From: JBOGWP01 sp050693875
GTDB lineage: Bacteria > Actinomycetota > CADDZG01 > JAHWKV01 > JBOGWP01
NCBI GenBank assembly: GCA_050693875.1
Contig: JBOGWP010000117.1
Coordinates: 1 to 17,096, forward strand
DNA: 17,096 nt
Reading direction: 5' to 3'
The number at the start of each line of letters is the position of its first letter. Position 1 is the stretch's first letter. Positions 1 through 7,047 of this stretch are shown piece after piece. Under the pieces are notes generated by a model. That model was not told the DNA's origin, did no database searches, and saw only the letters and a program-made list of their open reading frames with translations. Made by a program: the position numbers and the translations under genes.

Positions 1-247
1 AAGGGCTGCGGCGTACTCGTGGCGATACCGCAGGGGCAAAGCTGGGCACCGACCCCGTCGACCGGTACATGGTGAACGTGGGAAGCATCCCGGGGTCACC
101 CACAACGCCGACCATCCAGGACGGTGAAGGGCGGGCTCGTCGTCAGCTTTGGGCGTCGGGATGTGGCGGAGCCCTCGTAGTAGTCCGAGGCCGGGAAAGC
201 CGGCCACATGGCGAAGGGGGGCAGCCAGTTCGCAGCGGAGGATTGGA

Positions 248-1705
248 ATGTCAGGAGGGGCGACGGTGAACACCGACGCACCGTGGCCGGATGCCGGTGA
301 GGCTAAAGCCCGGGTACTGAGGATCCAGACGAAGCTGCACCAGTGGGCTATCGACGGCCCTGATCGTCGGTTCAACGACCTCTACAACCTGATCCACGAT
401 CCCGCTGTCCTGGTTGAAGCATGGCGGCGGGTGCGGAGCAATCGAGGGGCTCGCACCGCCGGAGTGGACGGGGCGACCGCCCACTACATCACGGCGGTCC
501 GGGGCGAGCAGGTTTTCCTCTGCGAGTTGCAAGAGGACCTCAAGTCGAGGAGGTTCCAACCGGCACCGGTTCGTGAAGCGATGATTCCCAAGCCGGGCGG
601 CCGACGCCGCAGGCTGGGCATCGCCACGGTACGCGACCGGGTGGTCCAAGCCGCCCTCAAGCTGGTGCTCGAGCCGATCTACGAGGCCGATTTCAAGCCG
701 TCGTCGTACGGCTTCCGGCCGCGGCGCCGGGCCCACGACGCTGTCGCTGAGATTCACCATCTCTGCTCCCACTCCTACGAGTGGGTGCTGGAAGGCGACA
801 TCGAGGCGTGCTTCGACAACATCTCATACTCCGCTCTTCTCATGCGGATGCGGGATCGGATCGGAGACAAGCGCGTGCTCGGCCTGGTGAAGGCGTTCCT
901 CAAAGCTGGCATCCTCGTCGAGGGTGGCGAGCTGCGGGATACCGACACCGGCGCTCCGCAGGGTGGGATCCTTTCACCCCTGCTCAGTAACATCGCCCTT
1001 TCCGTGCTCGACGAGCACTTCGCCGACGCGTGGGAGGCGATGGGCACCGCGACTGCACGTGCATGGCGGAGACGCAAGGGCCTGGCCAACTACCGCCTCG
1101 TCCGCTACGCGGATGATTGGGTGGTGCTCGTGGCCGGGGACCGCAACGACGCCGAGCGCTTGCGAGACGAGGTGGCAGGGATCCTTCTCCCCATGGGGCT
1201 ACGGCTCTCGGAGCTGAAGACGGTGATCACCCACATCGATCGGGGCTTCGATTTCTTGGGAGTCCGCATCCAGCGGCGCAAGAAACGGGGTTCGGCCAAG
1301 CGCTTCGTTTACACCTACCCGTCCCGAGCTGCCCTTGCGGCGGTCAAGGACAGGGTGCGGCGCATCAGCCGTGAGGTCCCGACGAATGAACCGCTCACCA
1401 CCCTGCTGCGCCGGCTGAACCCGGCGCTGCGGGGATGGACCAACTATCACCGCCACGGCGTGTCCAAGGCGACCTTCCAATACCTGTGTGCATTCGCGTG
1501 GCACAGGGTTATGAGATGGCTCCGCCGCAAGCACCCCAAGGCGAACTGGTCCGAGCTCCGACGACGCTACCTTCCGGATTGGTGGCCGACGGAGGACGAG
1601 ATGAGGCTCTACAACCCCGCAACGGTGTCGGTCACCCGATACCGCTACCGGGGCAAGCGCCTCCCCTCACCGTGGGCGAGCACACTACAGGAGCCGATCG
1701 CATAG
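248..1705 (+). CDS. ltrA: Group II intron reverse transcriptase/maturase (LtrA family)
   Basis: Binds and helps splice the intron RNA and copies it into DNA during retrohoming. In the 485-aa product the N-terminal region is typical of actinobacterial intron RTs. The RT palm follows, with the catalytic YADD at about residues 287-290 and an upstream GAPQGGILSPLLSN block. The C-terminal maturase region includes the LRGWTNYH block. I see no HNH endonuclease zinc cluster at the C-terminus, so this is probably an endonuclease-minus protein. Two starts are possible: ATG 248 with a GGAGG-like site at 237-241, or GTG 266 preceded by AGGAGG at 253-258 with 7-nt spacing. I give the longer one; GTG 266 has the better site. 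The reading frame is intact, so the element may be active. Confidence 0.92.
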   Translation: MSGGATVNTDAPWPDAGEAKARVLRIQTKLHQWAIDGPDRRFNDLYNLIHDPAVLVEAWRRVRSNRGARTAGVDGATAHYITAVRGEQVFLCELQEDLKSRRFQPAPVREAMIPKPGGRRRRLGIATVRDRVVQAALKLVLEPIYEADFKPSSYGFRPRRRAHDAVAEIHHLCSHSYEWVLEGDIEACFDNISYSALLMRMRDRIGDKRVLGLVKAFLKAGILVEGGELRDTDTGAPQGGILSPLLSNIALSVLDEHFADAWEAMGTATARAWRRRKGLANYRLVRYADDWVVLVAGDRNDAERLRDEVAGILLPMGLRLSELKTVITHIDRGFDFLGVRIQRRKKRGSAKRFVYTYPSRAALAAVKDRVRRISREVPTNEPLTTLLRRLNPALRGWTNYHRHGVSKATFQYLCAFAWHRVMRWLRRKHPKANWSELRRRYLPDWWPTEDEMRLYNPATVSVTRYRYRGKRLPSPWASTLQEPIA

Positions 1706-1730
1706 ACCGGCGTCGGCGTGAACTGGTGGA

Positions 1731-1764
1731 GAGCCGGATGCGTGGGAACGCGCACGTCCGGTTC
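1731..1764 (+). ncRNA. Group II intron domain V (catalytic hairpin)
   Basis: This 34-nt hairpin is the catalytic centre of the ribozyme. An 8-bp lower stem (GAGCCGGA with TCCGGTTC) carries the AGC catalytic triad at 1732-1734. A two-nucleotide bulge (CG, 1755-1756) separates it from a 6-bp upper stem (TGCGTG with CGCGCA) capped by a GGAA tetraloop. The 8+6+4+6+2+8 arrangement matches the standard domain V fold exactly, and no pairing is disrupted. Confidence 0.93.
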
Positions 1765-1767
1765 GGA

Positions 1768-1827
1768 GGGCGGGGACAGGAAGACCTACGGACGAAAGAC
1801 CGCAAGGCGTCCTGTCTCCGACCCTAC
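1768..1827 (+). ncRNA. Group II intron domain VI with branch-point A and 3' splice site
   Basis: The stem CGGGGACAGGA (1771-1781) pairs with TCCTGTCTCCG (1810-1820) over 11 bp with one G-U pair. Below it GGG (1768-1770) pairs with CCC (1822-1824), leaving A1821 bulged, as expected of the lariat branch point. The intron then ends TAC (1825-1827), in agreement with the AY 3' end of group II introns. The exact boundary is inferred from this fold. Confidence 0.8.
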
Positions 1828-1961
1828 AGCCCGAGGAAACAGGAGAGCCTCTAATGCTCATCTTGTTTCCTTCCGAGTCCTAAGGGCACAGGCCCGGGGG
1901 TGGCCCACCGGGACCAGGGCCCATATGATCGTCGCCGGTTTTCCCAACGACCCCCCCGGAG
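1828..1961 (+). other. Downstream exon and intergenic leader of the S41 protease gene
   Basis: No gene is visible here. The frame starting directly at the splice site reads eight codons to a TAA at 1852-1854, which could be the tail of a gene interrupted upstream, but the 5' exon is not available to test it. GC-rich inverted repeats lie at 1891-1921 (for example CCCGG at 1893-1897 with CCGGG further on) with no T-run. They are followed by a TATGAT hexamer at 1924-1929 that could be the -10 box for the protease gene. Confidence 0.4.
1924..1929 (+). promoter_or_regulatory. Possible -10 box (TATGAT) for the S41 protease-smpB unit
   Basis: TATGAT is a near-consensus sigma-70-type -10 hexamer about 33 nt before the ATG at 1962. 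No convincing -35 is seen 16-18 nt upstream, where the sequence is GC-rich inverted repeat. Low to moderate support. Confidence 0.35.
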
Positions 1962-3113
1962 ATGCTCGAACGCCCGATTGCAAAACTGCTCGCGGTATTT
2001 GCCGGCCTTGCGCTGATCGCCGCGGCCTTCCTGGTGGGCTTCGGCCTGGGGCGAGGGGTGCGTCCGGGGGCGTCGCGCATGCGCCTCGTGCGCGAGGCGG
2101 AGGAGCGGATCCGTACGGCGAGGGGTGAGAACCTCGACGAGAAGGCGCTCGTACAGGGTGCCATCCGAGGAATGCTCGGCTCGCTCGAGGACCCGTATGC
2201 CGAGTACCTCGACGCCGAGACCTACCGCGAGTTCCAGGACGTGTCGTCGGGGCACTTCTCGGGCGTGGGGCTGTGGCTGAAGGACGAGGCGGGACAGCAC
2301 CGGGTCGTCACGGTCCTGGCGGGAACCCCGGCCGCACGCGCCGGCCTGGCGAGCGGTGACGTGGTCCTCGCCGTCGGGGGGCAGCGGGTGGATCGCCTCT
2401 CGCTCGAGCAGGTGGTCCAGCGCATCAAGGGAAGAGCCGGAACCAATGTCCTGCTGTCGGTGAGCCGCGGCGGGCAGACGCTCGACTTCGCCCTCGCCCG
2501 GGAGGACATCCACATTCCTGCGGTGAACGCGAAGGTGCTGCGCGACGGTTCCGGGCTGATCGAGCTCGTCACGTTCTCCAACGGGGTGGGAGACCGGGTG
2601 CGCGGCGCGGTGCAGGACCTCGCCGGCAAGGGGGTCAGGGGATTCATCCTCGACCTGCGTGGCAACCCGGGAGGGCTCCTCGAGGAGGCGGTGAGTGTGG
2701 CAAGCGCGTTCCTCGATGGTGGGACCGTTGTGTCCTACCGCCAGGAGGGGGCGGAGGCGATCACCTATCCGGCGCGCCCCCCGATGGAGACCGACCTCCC
2801 ACTGGTCGTGCTCGTCGACGAGGGGTCCGCGAGCGCATCTGAGATCGTGGCGGGTGCATTGCAGGATCGCCGCCGGGGCATCGTGGTCGGCACCGAGACC
2901 TACGGCAAGGGATCGATCCAGTCCGTGCTCCCCCTCTCCGACGGGTCTGCGATCAAATTGACCACGGCCTCGTACCACACCCCGTCGGGGCGTTCGATCG
3001 GGCAGGAGGGGGTCACGCCGGACGTGCCCGTGGATCATAAGGAGGCGCAGCTGGCGCGTGCTCAGCAGGTGTTGCGCGAGCTGCTCGCGTCGGCCCCGCG
3101 GCGCGCTGCCTGA
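1962..3113 (+). CDS. S41 family C-terminal processing peptidase (CtpA/Tsp-like)
   Basis: A serine protease that cleaves exported or membrane-associated proteins, anchored in the membrane with the catalytic part outside. The 383-aa product has a single N-terminal hydrophobic segment (about residues 8-29), a linker, a PDZ domain (about 95-180, starting near FSGVGLWL) and the S41 catalytic domain (about 185-350). The Ser-Lys pair is visible: S291 in GSASASEI and K316 in TYGKGSIQ, with Q320 at the spacing seen in E. coli Tsp (Ser430/Lys455/Gln459). The ATG is preceded at once by GGAG, too close to be an ordinary ribosome site, and no other in-frame start exists before an upstream TGA at 1926-1928. 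The gene lies 8 nt upstream of smpB, probably co-transcribed. Its physiological substrate cannot be told from sequence. Confidence 0.93.
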   Translation: MLERPIAKLLAVFAGLALIAAAFLVGFGLGRGVRPGASRMRLVREAEERIRTARGENLDEKALVQGAIRGMLGSLEDPYAEYLDAETYREFQDVSSGHFSGVGLWLKDEAGQHRVVTVLAGTPAARAGLASGDVVLAVGGQRVDRLSLEQVVQRIKGRAGTNVLLSVSRGGQTLDFALAREDIHIPAVNAKVLRDGSGLIELVTFSNGVGDRVRGAVQDLAGKGVRGFILDLRGNPGGLLEEAVSVASAFLDGGTVVSYRQEGAEAITYPARPPMETDLPLVVLVDEGSASASEIVAGALQDRRRGIVVGTETYGKGSIQSVLPLSDGSAIKLTTASYHTPSGRSIGQEGVTPDVPVDHKEAQLARAQQVLRELLASAPRRAA

Positions 3114-3121
3114 GCCACGAC

Positions 3122-3595
3122 GTGTCCAAGAAGTCGAAGAAGTCCGGCGGCAGCCTCATCGCCACGAATCCGAAGGCCCGACACGACTACGACATCCTCG
3201 ACAGCTACGAGGCGGGGATGGCGCTGACGGGCAGCGAGGTGAAGTCGTTGCGAGAGGGGAAGGCCTCGTTGCGGGAGGCCTTCGCGATCGTCCGCGACGG
3301 CGAGGTGTTCCTGATCGGCATGCACATCCCGCCCTATCCGCAGGCCGGCTACGCCCAGCACGAACCGACCCGGACCCGCAAGCTGCTCCTCCACAAGGAG
3401 GAGATCCAGCGTCTCATCGGCAAGACTGCCGAGCGGGGGCTGACGCTCGTCCCGCTCCGCGCGTACTTCAGCCACGGGCTGGCGAAGGTCGAGATCGGCC
3501 TCGCCCGGGGCAAGAAGAAGTACGACCGGCGGGAGGACCTCAAGGAGCGCGAGGCCAAGCTGGCAGTCGACCGGGTCATGCGCCGGCGCCGGTAG
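3122..3595 (+). CDS. smpB: SsrA-binding protein SmpB
   Basis: Binds the tRNA-like end of tmRNA and delivers it to stalled ribosomes for trans-translation. The 157-aa length is normal for the family. Conserved stretches include TNPKARHDYDILDSYEAGM, LTGSEVKSLREGKASLREAF, the RTRKLLLHKEEI block and the KKYDRREDLKEREAK segment before the basic tail that enters the ribosomal mRNA channel. The start is GTG 3122, giving the lysine-rich N-terminus usual in SmpB. It sits between the S41 protease gene and ssrA, so both halves of the rescue system are adjacent. Confidence 0.97.
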   Translation: MSKKSKKSGGSLIATNPKARHDYDILDSYEAGMALTGSEVKSLREGKASLREAFAIVRDGEVFLIGMHIPPYPQAGYAQHEPTRTRKLLLHKEEIQRLIGKTAERGLTLVPLRAYFSHGLAKVEIGLARGKKKYDRREDLKEREAKLAVDRVMRRRR

Positions 3596-3616
3596 GCGCC
3601 CCGGGCCGGCACGTCC

Positions 3617-3643
3617 TTGAGCGCATCCCGGCGCGAGTACACT
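3617..3643 (+). promoter_or_regulatory. Possible promoter of ssrA
   Basis: TTGAGC (3617-3622) and TACACT (3638-3643) are separated by 15 nt and would start transcription near 3650, about 20 nt before the mature tmRNA 5' end. A short leader removed by RNase P would fit. The spacer is shorter than the usual 16-18 nt, so the call is tentative. Confidence 0.35.
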
Positions 3644-3670
3644 GGAGGCGGTTCGTTGACAACTCAGCCA

Positions 3671-4022
3671 GGGGGCGACATGGTTTCGAGGCCGGTCGTC
3701 TTGTCTGGAGGAAGCGGGTCGAGGTCCAGGCACCTCGTAAAACAGCTTGGGCACTTAAACGAACCGTCGCTGCCTAAAGCGACCTCCCACCTCTAGCAAG
3801 GTGGGCGTTCCACCCGGGAGGGCCTGCGGCTCGGGATGGGGCGTCGTGCAGCAGGCTGACCGCGAGCACCCCCGCCTGACGGGTGCCGTGGGACATCTAA
3901 GTTAGGCTGGGCCCGGCGAGCCTGCCTGCAGCCACCGCCGGGCCGAACACGAAAGCAGGCTACGCCCGTAGATGCCCCAGATGGGAGCCGTGTCGACCCG
4001 GGTTCGAGTCCCGGCGCCTCCA
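3671..4022 (+). ncRNA. ssrA: Transfer-messenger RNA (tmRNA, one-piece)
   Basis: Rescues stalled ribosomes together with SmpB. The 5' end GGGGGCG pairs with CGCCTCC (4015-4021) to form the tRNA-like acceptor stem (one G-U pair), with discriminator A4022; CCA is not encoded (ACCT follows). The 5' ATGGTTTCGA element and the T-arm CCGGG-TTCGAGT-CCCGG before the 3' end are typical. Pseudoknot 1 can be drawn: CGAGGT (3720-3725) with ACCTCG (3732-3737), and CCAGGC (3726-3731) with GCTTGG (3745-3750). The 352-nt length is normal. The tag frame is not clear: TAA at 3775-3777 follows GTC GCT GCC (VAA) in a hairpin like that of M. tuberculosis ssrA, yet the expected resume position (about 3758-3763) leaves a very short tag in that frame. 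The neighbouring frame ends at TAG 3794-3796. See findings. Confidence 0.95.
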
Positions 4023-4143
4023 CCTCCCCCAACCGGGCTTCCCGGGGACTGGCCCGTGCGGTCGGTTCCGCGGTGTCAGGGTGCCTGTTCGCGCCGAGCG
4101 GGTCCTGAGGTGGACCTTCACCATAATCCCGTTCTTCGACTCT

Positions 4144-5016
4144 CTACGCGCCTCGCCTGCGCCCGACGACGAGCAGGTACTCGTACGGGATCTCCGCCGG
4201 GCCCTCGGGCGGGCCCTGATTCGCACGCGTGGCGAATTCGAGGAAGTCGCGGTCGAACGCCCTGGCCCGCTCCGGCTCCTGAGCCAAGCCGGCGTAGATC
4301 GCGATCACCGGCCCGAAGGTCGCCTTGCAGAACTCGCAGTAATGCCTCGGGCTTGCGGCCCTCTCCACGTACTCGTCGCGGGTCATCTCCAGCGACTCCA
4401 GCCGGTCGCCGAACAGCTCCCCCACGTGCTCCTCGTTGCCCCACAGGAGCGGCGACAGCGCTCCCGAGGGCGGCGGCGGGGCGTAGGGGCCGAGGGCCCC
4501 GAAGAAGCCGGCGGCCTGGCCCTCGGGGGTGAAGTTGAGCATCCCGATCGTGCCGCCCGGACGGCAAACCCGCACGAGCTCATCGGCCACAGCCTGGTGG
4601 TCGGGGGCGAAGATCGCTCCAAACGATGAGGTGACCACGTCGAACTCAGAATCGCCGAAGGGAAGATCCGCAGCGTCAGCCTCCACCCACTCGACGTCCA
4701 CCCCATGGGCTTCGGCTTCGTCGCGGCCGGCCTCGAAGTTCTCCGGCGTGAGATCGGATGCAACGACGTGGGCCCCGGCCTCGGCGGCACGGATCGCGGT
4801 GTTTCCCGTCCCCGCGGCCACGTCGAGCACGCGCTGCCCGGTCGAGATCCCGCACGCCTCCACGAGCACGGGCCCGAGTCCCCACACGGTCTCCTTCGCG
4901 AACCGGTGGTAGTCGCCGAGCGCCCAGGCGACCCGTGCGGCGGCCTTGAGCTGCCGGTCTGGGCCCTCCGCCGCCTGCGCGCCTGAAGTCTTCGCGGACA
5001 TCGTGCGATTGGCCAT
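4144..5016 (-). CDS. Class I SAM-dependent methyltransferase (UbiE/Methyltransf_11-like)
   Basis: Transfers a methyl group from S-adenosylmethionine to an unknown substrate. The 290-aa product has the Rossmann motif I VLDVAAGTGNT at about residues 63-73, the acidic ribose-binding residue D88 in ASDLTPENF, a motif II-like DLPFGDSEFDVVTSSFGAIF stretch, and the post-motif VRVCRPGGTIGMLNF. The start ATG at 5016 is chosen because GGAGG lies 6 nt before it. A longer frame to 5166 adds 50 poorly ordered, Arg-rich residues with no good ribosome site. The gene is downstream of the LuxR-type gene on the same strand after 229 nt, so a functional link is possible but unproven. Substrate unknown; not enough is seen to call a quinone methylase. 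Confidence 0.85.
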   Translation of the reverse strand: MANRTMSAKTSGAQAAEGPDRQLKAAARVAWALGDYHRFAKETVWGLGPVLVEACGISTGQRVLDVAAGTGNTAIRAAEAGAHVVASDLTPENFEAGRDEAEAHGVDVEWVEADAADLPFGDSEFDVVTSSFGAIFAPDHQAVADELVRVCRPGGTIGMLNFTPEGQAAGFFGALGPYAPPPPSGALSPLLWGNEEHVGELFGDRLESLEMTRDEYVERAASPRHYCEFCKATFGPVIAIYAGLAQEPERARAFDRDFLEFATRANQGPPEGPAEIPYEYLLVVGRRRGA

Positions 5017-5245
5017 TTCTCCCCTCCGCTCTCGAGGACGCCTTGAGGCGTCGGGGAGCGCAGCCGCTCCCTGCGCGCCGGTCTCGCGCCGCGTTCCGAT
5101 TTCGTCGATCCGTGCGAGGGCTGCCAACTCTGCGAACAATCGCATCGAGGCCGCTCGACGTTTCATGGCAGCGAAGCTACTCGCGAAGACCCGTCTCGAC
5201 TTCGCCAGAACCGGCCATCTTTCAGCCGGGGATCGCCGACTCTGG
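5017..5245 (-). other. Intergenic region between the LuxR-type regulator and the methyltransferase
   Basis: It contains the ribosome binding site of the methyltransferase (GGAGG about 6 nt before its ATG). I find no clear terminator or strong -10 box. An in-frame extension of the methyltransferase to 5166 is open but unlikely to be translated. Confidence 0.4.
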
Positions 5246-6988
5246 CTATATGTCCGCGTCGCCGAGCAGGCCCGACCGCGCCGCGTAGGCCGCCGCCGCC
5301 GTTCGCGAGGGCAGGTCGAGTTTGCGAAGGATGTTGGTGACGTGGCGATGGATGGTGTGCTCGCTCACCACAAGCCGCTCGGCGATCTGCCGGTTGGTGA
5401 GCCCCTCGGCCAGGCGTTTCAGCACCTCGCGCTCGCGCGGGGTGACCTCGGGCAGCCGTGAGGCCACGCCGCCGCGGATGGGACCCTCCAGCAGCCGGCG
5501 GGCGCGCTCCGCGTCGGCCCCGAGCTCGATCAGCCGATCCCGCGCGGTGACCGCCTCGCGCTCGGCCGCTTCGGTGCGGCCCACCGCGGCCAGGCTTGTG
5601 GCAAGCTCGATCCTGACCTGGGAGGCCTCGAACGGCGCTCCGCATCGCTCGAAGCAGTCAAGGGCATCCTCAAGAAGCGGCCGAGCACGCTCGTGCTCTC
5701 CCGTTGCGGCGGCCAAGATCCCCTCGGCCAGATCGGTGGACGCCGTGAACGGTGCGGTCCCGACCCGCCGTTCGGTTTCTCGAAGCGCTTCGACGGCGCC
5801 GGCGGCCTCCTCGAGCTCGCCGCGCGCGACGCGGGCCCGGACGAGCAGCGCCAAGACGGGAGCACGCTCGAGCCAGCGCCCCGCGGGCAGCCGGCGCAGC
5901 AGCCTCTCGCCCAGTTCCACGGCCCGAAGCGCTTCGCCCCGGTCGAGCGCCAGGCGGGCGCCACAGAGCTGGGAAGCCGTGGATGCGCCCGCCCGGCTGA
6001 GCAGCCGCGACACCTCCTCCGACCTCCCCTGATGCCGCCTCAGCTCGGCCAATCCCACCAGAGCGTCCGCCGCCCAGGCCGGGCGCGAGCGCAAGAAGTC
6101 CTCGATTGAGCTTTCCAGGAGCGCCTCGGCATCGACCCACCGGCCCCGCCAGAGATACACCTCGCCGTACTTGGCGCGGCAGTAGGCGAGCATGTAGCGG
6201 CTTCCGTAGCGTTCCGCGAACTCGGCGATCCGGTCGCACCACTCGAACGCGCGCTGGTAGTCGAGCGCGGCGGTGCAGGCGCCAACCATGAAGCAGCAGG
6301 TCCAAGCGCTCGAGATCGGGACGGTCGCCTCGCCGGCCAGGGCGGTCGCGGTGGCCTCGTCGAGACAGCGCATGCCCTCGTCGACCCGAGCGGATGCGAC
6401 GAGGCTGGCCCCCTGGAGGGCAAGACCGAGCATCTCGAGGTCGGGAACTTCGAATCTCCGCCCGAGGTGAGCCGCCTCAGCGCCAAGCTCCTGTGCCTGC
6501 TCCGCGTCGCCGGTGATATGGGCCACATAGCCCTCGTGGAAGGCAAGCCAGCCGTGATCGGGCGCGGGATCCAGGGGCTCGAGCATGCGCCTCGCCCGCC
6601 GGAGCCAACCGCCCGCCACCGCCAGTGCCCCGTGGAAATCAAGGTGATCCGCTGCGAGCCACGTGGCCATGCGGGCTGCGCTCGCGGGATCCCCGCCCTT
6701 CTTGTAGAGACGGTAGGCACGCTCGCGCGCCTCGAAGACCGCCTCCGCATCATCGAGCCACCATGCTGCCCAGCTCAGTCCCTCGAGGGCTTGGGCCGAG
6801 TCGCCGGCCTCGAGCTCCTCCTCGAAGATTGCCCGAGCCTCGTTCCACAAACCCCTGGAGAGAGTCCTCCAGCCCTCGCCCACGGGCGCGATCTCGACCA
6901 CAGACAAACAGTAGGTCACGGGCGCTGCCGAGACCAGATCCAGAAGGAGCTCCTGGGCGGTGCCGTTCGCGTGATTGCCCGCAGGCAT
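5246..6988 (-). CDS. LuxR-type HTH regulator with large TPR-like helical domain
   Basis: A probable transcription factor of 580 aa. The last about 66 residues form a LuxR/GerE helix-turn-helix: TPREREVLKRLAEGLTN, RQIAERLVVSEHTIHRHVTN and ILRKLDLPSRTAAAAYA. The preceding about 450 residues are Ala/Leu/Glu-rich paired helices resembling tetratricopeptide repeats (for example AEALLESSIEDF and ALRAVELGERLL). There is no Walker A motif, so it is not a full MalT/LAL-type ATPase, and no receiver or PAS domain is visible; the ligand or partner is unknown. The start is uncertain: ATG 6988 lacks a ribosome site, and residues 1-35 look unlike the helical body, which begins near a GTG at codon 36. The gene lies 59 nt downstream of uvrD2 on the same strand. 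A possible -10 (CATAAT) is at 7026-7031. Confidence 0.85.
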   Translation of the reverse strand: MPAGNHANGTAQELLLDLVSAAPVTYCLSVVEIAPVGEGWRTLSRGLWNEARAIFEEELEAGDSAQALEGLSWAAWWLDDAEAVFEARERAYRLYKKGGDPASAARMATWLAADHLDFHGALAVAGGWLRRARRMLEPLDPAPDHGWLAFHEGYVAHITGDAEQAQELGAEAAHLGRRFEVPDLEMLGLALQGASLVASARVDEGMRCLDEATATALAGEATVPISSAWTCCFMVGACTAALDYQRAFEWCDRIAEFAERYGSRYMLAYCRAKYGEVYLWRGRWVDAEALLESSIEDFLRSRPAWAADALVGLAELRRHQGRSEEVSRLLSRAGASTASQLCGARLALDRGEALRAVELGERLLRRLPAGRWLERAPVLALLVRARVARGELEEAAGAVEALRETERRVGTAPFTASTDLAEGILAAATGEHERARPLLEDALDCFERCGAPFEASQVRIELATSLAAVGRTEAAEREAVTARDRLIELGADAERARRLLEGPIRGGVASRLPEVTPREREVLKRLAEGLTNRQIAERLVVSEHTIHRHVTNILRKLDLPSRTAAAAYAARSGLLGDADI

Positions 6989-7025
6989 TGGATGGCCGCT
7001 TCACGCGGGAGAGAGGAGGCCGAGC

Positions 7026-7031
7026 ATTATG
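7026..7031 (-). promoter_or_regulatory. Possible -10 box (CATAAT) upstream of the LuxR-type gene
   Basis: On the minus strand CATAAT lies 37 nt before the ATG at 6988, in the gap after the uvrD2 stop. A weak TGACGT at about 7050-7055 sits 18 nt upstream as a possible -35. Tentative; it would allow the regulator to be expressed apart from uvrD2. Confidence 0.28.
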
Positions 7032-7047
7032 GACGCTCCGCGCCCGG

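Larger units (their letters stand above)
1..1827 (+). mobile_element. Group II intron, 3' part (5' end outside window)
   Basis: A retroelement RNA that encodes its own maturase. The sequence shows a reverse transcriptase/maturase ORF followed 26 nt later by a canonical domain V and then a domain VI with a bulged adenosine. The inferred 3' splice site follows C1827 (terminal TAC), 7 nt counting from the candidate branch A1821. Bases 1-247 are GC-rich, non-coding and look like ribozyme domains I-IV, but no convincing GUGYG 5' boundary is visible, so the 5' end lies upstream of the window. The downstream exon begins near 1828, 134 nt before the S41 protease gene. Loss of the 5' exon prevents naming the insertion target. 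The 3' boundary is well supported; assignment to a subclass is not possible here. Confidence 0.9.

Noticed and set aside
1851..3038. Long open frame on the minus strand (395 codons).
   Set aside because: It is antisense to the S41 protease, which has a complete catalytic set.
3656..3661. Perfect TTGACA hexamer before ssrA as its -35 box.
   Set aside because: It lies only 10 nt before the mature tmRNA 5' end, so a -10 box would fall inside the RNA gene.
4033..4045. Hairpin CCGGG-CTT-CCCGG after ssrA as a rho-independent terminator.
   Set aside because: The stem is only 5 bp and no T-run follows, so it is not convincing as an intrinsic terminator.
5017..5166. 50-codon N-terminal extension of the methyltransferase.
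   Set aside because: No ribosome site precedes 5166, while GGAGG sits 6 nt before ATG 5016; the extension has no family similarity that I can see.
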